Positions 53,032-62,155 of a stretch of 64,000 nt of DNA are shown piece after piece. The notes under the pieces are model-generated. The model was not told the DNA's origin. It did no database searches and worked only from the letters and a program-made list of their open reading frames with translations. How positions within the stretch are numbered: the first letter of the stretch is position 1; each line of letters starts with the position of its first letter. Location: positions 22,721 through 86,720 of the forward strand of contig JBBDYG010000095.1 in NCBI GenBank assembly GCA_040901765.1. The letters are read 5' to 3'. The position numbers and the translations under genes were made by a program. The stretch comes from JBBDYG01 sp040901765. Lineage in GTDB: Bacteria; Planctomycetota; Planctomycetia; Pirellulales; Lacipirellulaceae.

Positions 53032-53263
53032 TCGCCAATCGAATCTTCGCGCGCGCTTTCGCGAGCCGCATCAAATGCTCGATCTGCATATATTGGTCGA
53101 GTTCAAGCTTTTCTTCCGCCGTTAAGCCGGTGGACTTCTCCTGAGCAATCAATCCCCAAACCCATTCGCGCGCAGCTTGAGACGGTTCAAACTCAGCCAC
53201 GGCGGAAGGACCACCCCCGGCAGCTATGAGATCGATAATTTCGTCGTATGCGCGTGTGCTCAT
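53024..53263 (-). CDS. Small partner protein of the HNH nuclease
   Basis: The 79-residue product (MSTRAYDEIIDLIAAG...) has a helical, acidic body (REWVWGLIAQEKSTGLTAEEKLELDQYMQIEHLMRLAKARAKI, in part) with no known domain. It precedes and overlaps the HNH gene by 8 bp, and such small proteins are widespread partners of HNH nucleases. The ATG at 53263 follows a TATAAT by nine bases (minus strand), so the mRNA may be leaderless; no ribosome site is seen. Confidence 0.7.
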   Translation of the reverse strand: MSTRAYDEIIDLIAAGGGPSAVAEFEPSQAAREWVWGLIAQEKSTGLTAEEKLELDQYMQIEHLMRLAKARAKIRLANE

Positions 53264-53269
53264 GACTAA

Positions 53270-53276
53270 ATTATAA
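53270..53276 (-). promoter_or_regulatory. Possible -10 box of a leaderless transcript
   Basis: On the minus strand TTATAAT is seven bases before the ATG at 53263. The spacing would place the transcription start at or next to the start codon. No consensus -35 is seen. Confidence 0.45.
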
Positions 53277-53331
53277 CGGTCAAACAACAAACGTACCACC
53301 CCTTTTGCATGCGCGTTGCAACGCCTATCGC

Positions 53332-54186
53332 TTACAGCCGGCAGTTCTTAATCGCCGTTTCCAAGATCGCCGTGGCGCCCAACGCTTCAAGCTGTTCCAT
53401 GATGTCGATCACTTCGCCGCGCTTGACCATCGCCCGCACGCTGAACCAGCCCTCTTGTTCCAGACGATTGACGGTCGGTGAATTGAAGCCGGGAGTGATC
53501 TTCTCGGCCTGTGCCAGCTTGGCCGCGGGGACGTTGTACTCCAGCAGCGAATAGCTGCGGGCAATCACGACTCCCTCCAGTCGCCGGGCGATGCGGTCGG
53601 CAAGTTCCGCGTGCGGTGTCTGGGGGTGTTGGATCAGAACCGTTTCAAAGCGGCCGATCTCGTCGAGAATCCGCAGCCGATTGGCCGCCAGCGTGCTGCC
53701 CGTCTCGACGAGGTCCACAATCGCGTCGGCAACGCCGAGAGCGATCATTACTTCGACCGAGCCTTTCAGCTCGACGATGTGTCCTTGCGCGCCGTGCCTG
53801 GCAAGATACTCGCGCGTGACCCGCGGAAAGCTAGTCGCAACGCGATGATCGGCCAACTGCTTCGCCGACGTAACGGGGCTATCGTCGGGTACGCAAACCG
53901 CCAAACGACAATTGCCCAAGCCGAGCTTGAGCCGCGTGACAAGCTGTGCGCCCGCTTCTTCCACGAGATCGCTGCCGGTGATGCCCAAGTCGATCGCCCC
54001 TTCGGCGCACAGCACGGGAATGTCGTCGGTGCGCAGGAACGTTACATCCACGGGCATCTCCCGAACCCGCGCAAAGAGGCTCCGCTCCTGCCGACGAAAG
54101 CTGAGGCCCGCTTCGAGCAACAGTTCCACCGACAATTCGGCCAGCCGGCCTTTGCTCGGAATGCCAATACGTAGGGTTTCTGACAT
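53332..54186 (-). CDS. hisG: ATP phosphoribosyltransferase, long form
   Basis: HisG performs the first and feedback-controlled step of histidine synthesis (ATP and PRPP to phosphoribosyl-ATP). The 284-residue product has 'IGIPSKGRLAELSVELL', 'GAIDLGITGSDLVEEAG' and 'DAIVDLVETGSTLAANRLRIL' (PRPP site, in part), and a C-terminal ACT-like regulatory domain of about 75 residues, so it is the long, allosteric form that does not need HisZ. hisE lies 43 bp upstream on the same strand. Confidence 0.95.
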   Translation of the reverse strand: MSETLRIGIPSKGRLAELSVELLLEAGLSFRRQERSLFARVREMPVDVTFLRTDDIPVLCAEGAIDLGITGSDLVEEAGAQLVTRLKLGLGNCRLAVCVPDDSPVTSAKQLADHRVATSFPRVTREYLARHGAQGHIVELKGSVEVMIALGVADAIVDLVETGSTLAANRLRILDEIGRFETVLIQHPQTPHAELADRIARRLEGVVIARSYSLLEYNVPAAKLAQAEKITPGFNSPTVNRLEQEGWFSVRAMVKRGEVIDIMEQLEALGATAILETAIKNCRL

Positions 54187-54229
54187 GCGTGTGTCGGGTT
54201 AAAGCAGATAAGTACGCGTGCTGCGACGA

Positions 54230-54568
54230 CTATTGCTTGGTGCGTCCGGCTTTCTCTTTAATGCCGGAAATTCCGAAACGACGGGCGAGTTCCGCTTCGA
54301 CTTCAGTCAGGTCGACTCCGCGGTGTCGCATCAATACCAACGTGTGGTAGACCAAATCGGCGGCTTCGTACACAAAGTGACTCCGACCGGCTTCGCCGGG
54401 TTCGCTGGCGGCATCCACCAACTCTCGGGCTTCCTCAACGACCTTGGCTCCAATCGACTCGACGCCGCCCGTTAGCAGTTTGGACGTGTACGAAATCGCA
54501 TTCGGAGACTCAGCCCGTCCACGAATCGTGGCTTCGAGGGCATCAAGTGGGCGCGGAGGGTTGCTCAC
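54230..54568 (-). CDS. hisE: Phosphoribosyl-ATP pyrophosphatase
   Basis: HisE removes pyrophosphate from phosphoribosyl-ATP, the second step of histidine synthesis. The 112-residue product is the MazG-like fold with 'TSKLLTGGVESIGAKVVEEARELVDAA' (the ExxE pair) and 'HFVYEAADLVYHTLVLM' (D and E; both in part). It is a single-domain HisE, not a HisIE fusion. It forms an operon with hisG and is divergent from miaA. Confidence 0.93.
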   Translation of the reverse strand: MSNPPRPLDALEATIRGRAESPNAISYTSKLLTGGVESIGAKVVEEARELVDAASEPGEAGRSHFVYEAADLVYHTLVLMRHRGVDLTEVEAELARRFGISGIKEKAGRTKQ

Positions 54569-54743
54569 CGGTCAATCTTAGCTTTGCGGCGGGGTGCGTT
54601 AACTTCCCAAGCGGCACTGCGGTGGTAACAATGGCAGCATTCGAGCGCGAATTGCCGGCCGTAAGTCGTTACCCCGCGACGATTTGAGTTTAGTTGCAAA
54701 TCGTATAAACCGCAATCCGCAGCAGTTGCGACGAGATAAACAG

Positions 54744-55694
54744 ATGATTCCTGACCTGAGTCTGAACTGCTGGTATTTGACGGGCGCAACGGCCGTCGGC
54801 AAATCGCAGGTGGGGATCGCGCTCGCGCAACGCCTTGATGCGGAGATCATCTCGCTCGATTCGATGGCCATCTATCAGGGCATGGACATCGGCACCGCAA
54901 AGCCCAATGCGGATCAACGCGCCACGGTGCCGCATCATTTGATCGACATCGTCGACCCGGCGGAAGATTTCAGCGTTGCCCAGTATCTGGCCGCCGCCGA
55001 ACGGACGATTGCCGAGATTCGCGGGCGAGGCCGCGAGATCCTGTTTGTCGGCGGAACCCCACTCTATCTCAAGTGCCTGTTGCGTGGAATCTTTGAGGGG
55101 CCACCGGCAAACTGGGAATTGCGAAACGAGATTCAGGCCGAACTTGCGCTCGTCGGCTCCGCGGCGCTCCACCAACGGCTTGCGCAATTCGATCCGGTCG
55201 CGGCGTCACAAATTCATCCCAACGACGCTCGCCGGCTGGTGCGGGCGCTGGAGGTGTATCGCGCGACGGGCGAACCGATCAGCCATCAGCAACTTCAGTT
55301 CGAGGAAGGCCGGCCCGCCGAAACGTGTCGGGTGTTTGCATTGCGACGTCCGCGAGACGAGCAACACCGTCGAATTGAAGAACGCGTTGGATGGATGATG
55401 AATGCGGGGCTTGTCGACGAAGTGCGGTCGCTTACCTCTGGTGGACGCACGTTGGGCCGCACCGCCGGTCAAGCCGTTGGCTACCGCGAGGTGCTTGAGC
55501 ACTTACGCGGCGATTTCGATCTGGCCAGAACGGTCGAGCGGATAACGGCCCGAACGCGGCGATTTGCCAAACGGCAAGGCACTTGGTTCCGCAGCCTCTT
55601 TGAATGCCGGTTCGTTGACATCGAAGGCGATGAGGACGTATCCGCCATCGTCGAACGAATCGTTACCGCCGGAACAACCGCAGCAAACCGTTAG
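54744..55694 (+). CDS. miaA: tRNA dimethylallyltransferase
   Basis: MiaA adds the dimethylallyl group to A37 of tRNAs reading UNN codons. The 316-residue product has the P-loop GATAVGKSQVG (14-24), 'EIISLDSMAIYQGMDIGTAKP' (DSxQxY is here DSMAIY) and 'VPHHLIDIVDPAEDFSVAQYL', 'LFVGGTPLYLKCLLRG' and 'VGYREVLEHLRGD' (each in part). The usual Gln of DSxQ is replaced by Ala-Ile, a small oddity. The start ATG 54744 follows GAGA. It is divergent from hisE. Confidence 0.93.
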   Translation: MIPDLSLNCWYLTGATAVGKSQVGIALAQRLDAEIISLDSMAIYQGMDIGTAKPNADQRATVPHHLIDIVDPAEDFSVAQYLAAAERTIAEIRGRGREILFVGGTPLYLKCLLRGIFEGPPANWELRNEIQAELALVGSAALHQRLAQFDPVAASQIHPNDARRLVRALEVYRATGEPISHQQLQFEEGRPAETCRVFALRRPRDEQHRRIEERVGWMMNAGLVDEVRSLTSGGRTLGRTAGQAVGYREVLEHLRGDFDLARTVERITARTRRFAKRQGTWFRSLFECRFVDIEGDEDVSAIVERIVTAGTTAANR

Positions 55695-55957
55695 TGCGTC
55701 AACTGCTTCGCTTGCTTCGGTGTTCTGTGGAATGCGTGCCGTCTGCACAACCCTCTCGAACCACGCAGCCGGATGCGGTTCTTGAGCATCGCACCGCATA
55801 CGCTGTGGCAAGCGGGCACCACGCCGGCGGTTTTGGTGGTGGCAACGCCGTTCCGTTGCCCAACCGCTACCTGTGACGTAGATATTTGGCGACGGGCTTT
55901 ACGCGCGTCGAGGCCCCCGGCGCGGTCTCTGCAGATTCATTTCGCACTCAAGCTGCT

Positions 55958-57340
55958 ATGTCCAAACATCATTTGCTGTTAGTCGACGACGACCGCCAAG
56001 TTCTCGAATCCATGGCCGATTGGCTGCGCGAACAAGGCTTCGAACTGGACACCGCGCCCGGCTGTTCCGACGCGCTCGCCAAGCTCGCCCAGCGGCGCTA
56101 CGATCTGCTGCTGACCGATATTCGGATGCAGGATGGCGACGGCTTGGCCTTGCTCGAACATTGCCTCCGCAAATGGCCCCACATGCAGGTGATTCTGCTC
56201 ACCGGCTACGGTTCGGCCGACTCGGCGGTCGAGGCGATCCGCGCCGGTGCCTTCGATTACCTCACCAAGCCGCTCATCGACGCCGAACTCCTCATGGCAA
56301 TCGAGCGGGCACTTTCGCAGCGGCAGGTGATTGAAGAGAACAGCCAACTCAAGGCGCAGCTCGACCGGCATTTCGGCATGGGAAACATTGTCGGCCAGGA
56401 TCCACGGATGCTTCGCGTGTTCGACATGGTCGAAAGCATTGCCGACACGCGGGCCACGGTCCTGATGACCGGCGAAAGCGGCACCGGCAAGAGCATGATC
56501 GCCCGCGCCATTCATCGCCGCAGCGGGCGCTCGAAGGGGCCGTTTGTGGAAGTCGCCTGCGGCGCCTTACCAGAGAATTTGCTCGAGAGCGAGCTGTTCG
56601 GCCACGTCGCCGGCGCATTCACCGGCGCAACGACCGATCGCATGGGCAAGTTTCTGCAAGCCGATGGCGGAACCATCTTCCTCGACGAAATCGGCACTGC
56701 CAGCCCGGCGATGCAGGTGAAGCTGCTCCGCGTGCTGCAAGAACTGGCGTTCGAGCCGGTTGGTGGAACCAAGACTCACCAAGTCGATGTCCGCGTTATT
56801 CTGGCCACGAACGAAGACCTCGCCAAGCGCGTGGCCGAGGGCAAGTTCCGCCAAGATTTGTACTACCGAATCAACGTGATCGATATCGAGCTTCCGCCCT
56901 TGCGGCACCGCATGAACGACATCCCGGTGCTCGCACAACGCTTTCTGGAACAAGCCCGCGAAGAAGCTCGGCGAACGGTCACGGGCTTCACCGACGAGGC
57001 CATCGCCGCGCTGCAGCGCTACCACTGGCCCGGGAACGTCCGCGAGCTGGAAAACGTGGTCGAGCGCGCCGTGCTGCTCGGCAAGGGAGAAATGATCGCC
57101 CCCGCCGATTTGCCGGTCGAACTTCGCGCCGCCACGGGACTCAGCATTCCCAGCAACTTCAGCGGCCAATCGCTCAAAGACGCCCTGGAATCGCCCGAAC
57201 GGCAAATCATCCTCGACGTGCTCGAATCGAACAATTGGAACCGCAACGCCACCGCCGACCAACTCGGCATCAACCGCACCACACTCTACAAAAAAATGAA
57301 GCGATTGGGGCTGGAAGAAACGCGGCAGCTAGCGCGGTAG
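55958..57340 (+). CDS. NtrC-type sigma-54-dependent response regulator
   Basis: The 460-residue product has three parts. Residues 1-120: receiver domain (LVDDD acidic triad, phosphoacceptor Asp54 in LLTDIRM, YLTKP). About 140-375: sigma-54 AAA+ domain with Walker A GESGTGKS, 'GAFTGA' loop in GHVAGAFTGATTD, and 'DGGTIFLDEIG' (Walker B). About 400-460: Fis-type HTH ('WNRNATADQLGINRTTLYKKMKRLGL', in part). All key residues are present, so it should activate sigma-54 promoters. The partner kinase is not in the window. Start 55958 begins directly before the receiver; the frame is open 24 codons further. Confidence 0.94.
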   Translation: MSKHHLLLVDDDRQVLESMADWLREQGFELDTAPGCSDALAKLAQRRYDLLLTDIRMQDGDGLALLEHCLRKWPHMQVILLTGYGSADSAVEAIRAGAFDYLTKPLIDAELLMAIERALSQRQVIEENSQLKAQLDRHFGMGNIVGQDPRMLRVFDMVESIADTRATVLMTGESGTGKSMIARAIHRRSGRSKGPFVEVACGALPENLLESELFGHVAGAFTGATTDRMGKFLQADGGTIFLDEIGTASPAMQVKLLRVLQELAFEPVGGTKTHQVDVRVILATNEDLAKRVAEGKFRQDLYYRINVIDIELPPLRHRMNDIPVLAQRFLEQAREEARRTVTGFTDEAIAALQRYHWPGNVRELENVVERAVLLGKGEMIAPADLPVELRAATGLSIPSNFSGQSLKDALESPERQIILDVLESNNWNRNATADQLGINRTTLYKKMKRLGLEETRQLAR

Positions 57341-57445
57341 AAATGCTGAACCGCTAATGGACGCTAATAATCGCTAATGTGAGCCTTCCTAACGGTTCTC
57401 CACTCTTATATTAGCGCCCATCAGCGTCAATTAGCGGTTCCAGTC
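57341..57445. repeat. CGCTAATGGACGCTAATAAT inverted repeat
   Basis: GCTAATGGACGCTAATAATC and TTAGCGCCCATCAGCGTCAA form an inverted pair between two convergent genes. It may act in transcription termination. The repeat type differs from the other families. Confidence 0.6.
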
Positions 57446-57910
57446 TCAATCCTCCGGCGGTTCAATCCGAACCTCCATCTGCGGCACCGCCGGTTCGACG
57501 TGTTTCAAGTCGTCGCTTGCGAACAAGGTTTCATTGAGCCGCCCACGATCCATAATCTGATACCGCAGTTCTCCCTCGTGTTCGTCCCAAAGCATCTCGG
57601 CGATGACGCCTGTTCGCGGTTCGTTCTGCATGCCTCGCGAACGCACTTCCACCACGTCGCCGATCTCGAAGCCTTCCGACCGGACTTCCTGCCACAGCGT
57701 GCGCCGCACGCGCAAGCGAACGTCGCCGTAGTGCAGCACAACAAACGGCCCACTCTCCCCATCGCGGCGAAATACCCGTCCGCTGGGGATCAACGTTCGC
57801 GCAAGGTCGGCGTCTTCGAGATGGATCCAGTCGTTGCCATCTTCCGGCCACCACGGGTAATAGCCATGCTTTGGGTCGGTCTTCAGTAGTGGAACTGCGG
57901 TTTCAGACAT
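57446..57910 (-). CDS. Conserved hypothetical protein
   Basis: I do not recognise the 154-residue product. It starts MSETAVPLLKTDPKHGYYPWWPEDGNDW (in part) and has a barrel-like body with many aromatic and charged residues (VFRRDGESGPFVVLHYGDVRLRVRRTL, GDVVEVRSRGMQNEPRTGVI). No signal or membrane segment, so cytosolic. The start at 57910 has GAGGAGG eleven bases upstream, which is a little far. The gene is divergent from the NTPase at 58059. Confidence 0.6.
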   Translation of the reverse strand: MSETAVPLLKTDPKHGYYPWWPEDGNDWIHLEDADLARTLIPSGRVFRRDGESGPFVVLHYGDVRLRVRRTLWQEVRSEGFEIGDVVEVRSRGMQNEPRTGVIAEMLWDEHEGELRYQIMDRGRLNETLFASDDLKHVEPAVPQMEVRIEPPED

Positions 57911-58058
57911 CGGAATTCTAACCTCCTCGTGTCGGTCCTGCGGATGGTAACGATGGAAAGTAGCGTGGCACTCCGCGACAATCCACGGCCCCGGCACCTA
58001 TAATTGTAAAACGCTGCCGCCCCGCGGTCACCTGCTTTCTTCCACCTCGATTGGCCCC

Positions 58059-59552
58059 ATGCGAATTCAACAGTTTCTCGAGCATCACGGCATCGCGATG
58101 AATCCGTTTGCGGAAGAAGACGCGCAAACCGATCCCGTCTTCAAAAATCGCTGCCGCGAAAACACGTTTCATCCCGCATGGGACAAAGTTTTTGGCGACC
58201 CATCGGATCCGGCCACTTCGATCGTCTTCGGGGAAAAAGGCGCGGGGAAAACCGCCCTGCGGCTCCAAATCATGGGCCGCGTCGCCGACTACAACGCCCA
58301 GCACCGCATCGGCCGGCTGTGGGTCATCGAATATGATGACTTCAATCCGTTTCTCGACCGCTTTGCCGACCGACTCAGCGCCCGCAAGCAACGCGACCCG
58401 GCCAAGGTACTCGCCGATTGGAAACTTTGGGACCACATGGATTCGATCCTGTCCCTTGCGGTGACAAATCTCGTCGATAAGCTGTTGCCTTCAACCCACG
58501 CGACCGGACCGTCGGCAAACCGTATCGACGCCGATCCCAGAACATCACTCGACCGACCCCAAAAGCGCGACCTGCTGCTGCTGGCCGCGTTCTACGACGG
58601 TTCGCTCGCCGAATCGCATGCCGCACGCTGGAGCCAGCTTCGCCGCCGCTTGCGGTTTCATAGCTGGCGAGCGTGGGCCGACAAAGCCATTGGCGTTATA
58701 GTAACCGCGGTCGCCGTAGGCTTGATCGTTTACTTGAAGAAGTGGGATTGGCTCACCACGGTCTGGCCCTACCTGGCGGTCGCGCTCGGATGGGCGCCCT
58801 GGTTAGCGCGTTTTTCCAAGGCCCACTTCGACGCCCGCCGCGTCGCCAAAAATCTGCGCGTGCTGCGCCGCGACACGCCTTCCATCCGCCGTGCGTTCAT
58901 GAAGCTCTCCGGCCGCGACGTATGGGGCCAGCCGATACCTAACAAACAGCGAACCGATGATCGCTACGAACTGCTGGCCAAACTCCAAGGCGTCCTGCGC
59001 TCGCTCGGCAACGACGGCATTGTGGTGCTCGTCGATCGCGCCGACGAGCCGCACCTGATCAATGGTTCCGTCGAGCTGATGCGAGATTTCGTCTGGTCGA
59101 TGCTCGACAATAAGTTCCTGAAACAGCCCGGCATCGGTTTCAAACTGCTGCTGCCGAGCGAGCTGATGGACCATCTCCACCGCGAGACCCGCGACTTCCA
59201 CCAGCGGGCCAGGCTCGACAAGCAAAACATGGTGCCGTCGCTCGACTGGTCGGGCGAAGCCCTGTTCGACTTGGCCAACGCCCGCGTGGCCGCTTGTGCC
59301 AAGAACGGCGAAGTTCCAAAACTCCGCTCCCTGCTCGACCCCACGGTCACCGACCAACGCCTGATAGACGCCTTCCGCTCGCTCCGCGTGCCACGGCACC
59401 TGTTCAAGTTCATCTACCGCCTGATCGTCGCCCACTGCAACGCCCACACCGATTCGCAGCCCGTGTGGACGATCTCCCGCGAAACCTTCGAGGCCGCGTT
59501 CGCCGTCTACAGCCGCGAGCAAGCGGCCGTTGATCGCGGGCTATCGGTGTGA
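58059..59552 (+). CDS. P-loop NTPase with an inserted membrane hairpin (KAP-like)
   Basis: The function is not known. The 497-residue product has Walker A FGEKGAGKTALRL (57-69) and a Walker B-like 'GIVVLVDRADEPHLI' (near 325). Between them, at about 205-250, are two membrane helices (IGVIVTAVAVGLIVYL and VWPYLAVALGWAPWLARF), the arrangement of KAP NTPases, in which a membrane hairpin is inserted into the P-loop domain. The C-terminal part is helical (LFDLANARVAACAKNG). The start ATG at 58059 has no strong ribosome site. The gene is single; KAP proteins are sometimes linked to defence or signalling, which is only an analogy here. Confidence 0.7.
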   Translation: MRIQQFLEHHGIAMNPFAEEDAQTDPVFKNRCRENTFHPAWDKVFGDPSDPATSIVFGEKGAGKTALRLQIMGRVADYNAQHRIGRLWVIEYDDFNPFLDRFADRLSARKQRDPAKVLADWKLWDHMDSILSLAVTNLVDKLLPSTHATGPSANRIDADPRTSLDRPQKRDLLLLAAFYDGSLAESHAARWSQLRRRLRFHSWRAWADKAIGVIVTAVAVGLIVYLKKWDWLTTVWPYLAVALGWAPWLARFSKAHFDARRVAKNLRVLRRDTPSIRRAFMKLSGRDVWGQPIPNKQRTDDRYELLAKLQGVLRSLGNDGIVVLVDRADEPHLINGSVELMRDFVWSMLDNKFLKQPGIGFKLLLPSELMDHLHRETRDFHQRARLDKQNMVPSLDWSGEALFDLANARVAACAKNGEVPKLRSLLDPTVTDQRLIDAFRSLRVPRHLFKFIYRLIVAHCNAHTDSQPVWTISRETFEAAFAVYSREQAAVDRGLSV

Positions 59553-60167
59553 AGCAACGGCCGCCGCGCTCGACACTCGCTAGCCGCGACGCGGAGTCCT
59601 CAGAGCGGAGCGCGTAATCCCCCTCCTCCGTCCGCGGGGGAGGGGCTAGGGGAGGGGGCAATTTAAGCCTCCGTTGTGCGCGGTTCTCCCGCCCCCGCAC
59701 CCCACCGGGCTTTGCCCCGGCGTGCAAGGATTCTGCACGAATGCAGCCGCCTCTCATCAACCGGGTAGGTCAGGCTGTGCCTGACGATTGGATTCCGCCG
59801 AATTGTCAGGCACAGCCTGACCTACATCGAACGTGCCAAGGGATGCAACCCTTTCAGGGTAGCGCGATGAGGTTTCGGACCGCGAACCCAGGGTAGTCGC
59901 CATGGCGACGACCCCCGCGCCTGAACGACGAAACGCCTTCGGAGTATTGCCGGCCCCCGCTCGTAGCTCCGCCTTCAGGCGGTTACTCGGCATGCGCGCT
60001 TGGAAGAGGCCGCCTGAAGGCGGGATTACGAACGATGGGTTGTGTGGCATGCCCTCGTCTTCGTGGGCATGTTTTTGAGAGGCGACGTTCGCTCCACTTC
60101 CGCATGCCCACGCGGACGAGAGCATGCCGCCTGGCCGCGATTGCCAATTTTGCAACGGTAGGACATA
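59553..60167. repeat. Repeat-filled intergenic region
   Basis: About 610 bp. It contains the GCTAGCCGCGACGCGGAGTC fragment (59578-59612, also at 9819), a GTAGGTCAGGCT inverted pair (59763-59826, as at 10934), a CGTAGCTCCGCCTTCAGGCGG pair (59960-60032, as at 26357) and a GCATGCCCTCGTC / GACGAGAGCATGCC pair (60046-60130). No gene is supported. This zone borders the HD/YwgA-like unit. Confidence 0.75.
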
Positions 60168-61565
60168 ATGACGCCCCAGTCTCATAGACGATTCCTATTG
60201 GACTTCTATCGAAGCCAAGGCTTACGCGTCCAAGTGCTTATGTCGAAACAGACGCATGAAGTTCGCGACGGAATCCACGGGTTTATTCTATTCGATCAGT
60301 TCGAGAAGCAATTGATCGATTCGGAACCGATGCAACGTCTACGTTGCATCCACCAGTTAGCAATGTGCTATCAGGTGTATCCCGGAGCAACACACAAGAG
60401 GTTTGAACATTCGCTCGGCGTCATGGAGATAGCCACGCGAATCTTCGACAGGTTATTTAGTCAACGACTCCCGGACGAAATCCACGCACGTGTCTCAAAC
60501 GAATGCACACCGGAGCAACTTCAGTACTGGCAGAGGATCGTTCGAATCGCTGGGCTACTCCATGATGTTGGTCCCTTGCCGTTTTCCCACGCCGCGGAAG
60601 AGCTATTGCCGGCTGGATGGAACCACGAGCGAATTACGGTAGAAATGCTTCGAAACTCGGAGCTCGCCGCAATTCTTCGAGCGCACAAGCCACGGATCGA
60701 TCCTGAAGATGTGATCGACGTCGCCTGGGATATCAAAAAGCGAACCAAGACTGATTCGTCGGTGAATCTTTCACCATGGAAGACCCTGTTGAACGAGATT
60801 GTCTGTGGAAACACCTTTGGCGCAGACCGAATCGATTATCTCCTCCGCGATTCCTGGCATGCTGGCGTCGCCTACGGCCGTTTCGATCCTGACCGTCTGA
60901 TCTCTGGATTGACTACTCTCATAGACCCTGGCAACGAGGAAATTGCATTGGGATTAGAAATCGGGGCGATTCACAGTGCCGAGGCCCTACTGCTGGCAAG
61001 GTACTTTATGTACACTCAGGTCTACTTCCACGATGTAAGAAGAGTGTACGATCTTCACCTTCAACAGTTCTTGCAAGCGTGGCTGGACGGTGGTAGATTT
61101 CCTGCGGACTGGCGACGAGTGATACAAGTTACGGATCATGAGGCGCTTGTGGCCATGCGCGAAGCGGCCCAGGATACGCAATCGCCATTACATGAATTAG
61201 CCAACCGAGCACTCGCGCGCCGCCACTTTCGCACTGTATATGAATTGGTCTCAACTCACAAGAAGAAGAGACCGACAATCCTGGATGATCTGCACTCGAA
61301 GGTCGCGGAACGGTTTGGGGAAGATAAGATCGGGCTGGATCATTACGGCCCTAAGTCAGAAACCAACGATTTCTTGGTTCGAACGGAGGATGGAGGGGTA
61401 GAAAGCTCGATCCAGGTTTCCGGTGTAATCGCGAATGTTCCACCAGTGGAGATTGGATTCATCTTCGCCCATCCGGACATTCAGGACGAGGCGAAGGCGT
61501 TCGTTGATGCTGCTTTAAAACGTTTACTTACAAGAAGCCGCTCTCGGAAGGAGCCACAAGGATGA
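60168..61565 (+). CDS. HD-domain phosphohydrolase (dNTPase/YwfO-like)
   Basis: The 465-residue product is an HD phosphohydrolase. Visible are 'LIDSEPMQRLRCIHQLAMCYQVYPGATHKRFEHSLGV' (60-84, with His81), 'LLHDVGPLPFSHAAEEL' (131-147, HD pair at 132-133 and His141) and 'TFGADRIDYLLRDSWHAG' (216-233, with the last Asp), as in YwfO and SAMHD1-like dNTP triphosphohydrolases. Helical and beta-rich additions follow to residue 465. The start at 60168 has TAGGA; a later ATG at 60240 also fits. The gene overlaps the next by 4 bp (ATGA). Codon use and lower G+C than around it suggest recent gain. The substrate is inferred to be a nucleotide. Confidence 0.8.
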   Translation: MTPQSHRRFLLDFYRSQGLRVQVLMSKQTHEVRDGIHGFILFDQFEKQLIDSEPMQRLRCIHQLAMCYQVYPGATHKRFEHSLGVMEIATRIFDRLFSQRLPDEIHARVSNECTPEQLQYWQRIVRIAGLLHDVGPLPFSHAAEELLPAGWNHERITVEMLRNSELAAILRAHKPRIDPEDVIDVAWDIKKRTKTDSSVNLSPWKTLLNEIVCGNTFGADRIDYLLRDSWHAGVAYGRFDPDRLISGLTTLIDPGNEEIALGLEIGAIHSAEALLLARYFMYTQVYFHDVRRVYDLHLQQFLQAWLDGGRFPADWRRVIQVTDHEALVAMREAAQDTQSPLHELANRALARRHFRTVYELVSTHKKKRPTILDDLHSKVAERFGEDKIGLDHYGPKSETNDFLVRTEDGGVESSIQVSGVIANVPPVEIGFIFAHPDIQDEAKAFVDAALKRLLTRSRSRKEPQG

Positions 61566-62089
61566 ATTTCAAAAGTCACATAATCATTCTCGCAGTCATT
61601 GAATCGTTGCGAAAACGAGGGAGTTGGACAGGCAAGACGCACGTCCAGAAAGCGCTTTCGATCTTGAGAGATTCGGGAAAGACGACGGTGCCATTCCATT
61701 TCGTCCTTTATAAACACGGACCCTATTCGTTCGAATTAGAATCCGAGTTGGAGCAAATGCAGAGCTATGGAGCAGTGGCCATTGATCCTAATCCGGAAGG
61801 TTATGGCGTTACGCTTAAGCCGGCGAAGATGGCGAAGTATTTGAGGGAGGTGGAATCGCTATCGGACGAGGAACGACAGGCGATCGACGAGATTTGCACT
61901 TTTGTAGGCGCACGAAACGTCGCCGATTTAGAACGACTAGCTACGGCGTCATGGATACGTTGTCAGGAAAGTGTGTCGCGCTCGACCGATGTTGCTAAAC
62001 GGCTGCACGCTTTAAAGCCGCACATCCCAATCGCAGAGGCTGAAAAAGCCGATCGTGAAGTCTATTCGTGGCTTGCTGCGACGAAGTGA
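61562..62089 (+). CDS. YwgA-like partner protein (DUF4065-related N-terminus)
   Basis: The 175-residue product resembles YwgA: near the N-terminus 'GKTHVQKALSIL' (24-35) and 'PFHFVLYKHGPYSFELESEL' (44-63), the winged-helix-like motif 'G.xxVQKxLYLL.. FxFxxYxxGPYSxEL' that YwgA shares with SocA/DUF4065 proteins. The C-terminal half is helical (YLREVESLSDEERQAIDEIC). In Bacillus the ywfO/ywgA genes are neighbours, so the HD-YwgA pairing here is likely a conserved unit. It overlaps the HD gene by ATGA. The product is cytosolic; it may control or target the HD enzyme, which is inferred. Confidence 0.7.
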   Translation: MNFKSHIIILAVIESLRKRGSWTGKTHVQKALSILRDSGKTTVPFHFVLYKHGPYSFELESELEQMQSYGAVAIDPNPEGYGVTLKPAKMAKYLREVESLSDEERQAIDEICTFVGARNVADLERLATASWIRCQESVSRSTDVAKRLHALKPHIPIAEAEKADREVYSWLAATK

Positions 62090-62155
62090 ATCAGCGGCAA
62101 CAGGGTTTCGACCGTAGGAGAGGTTCAGGACCTTCGACCAAGAAATACTCTGCTG

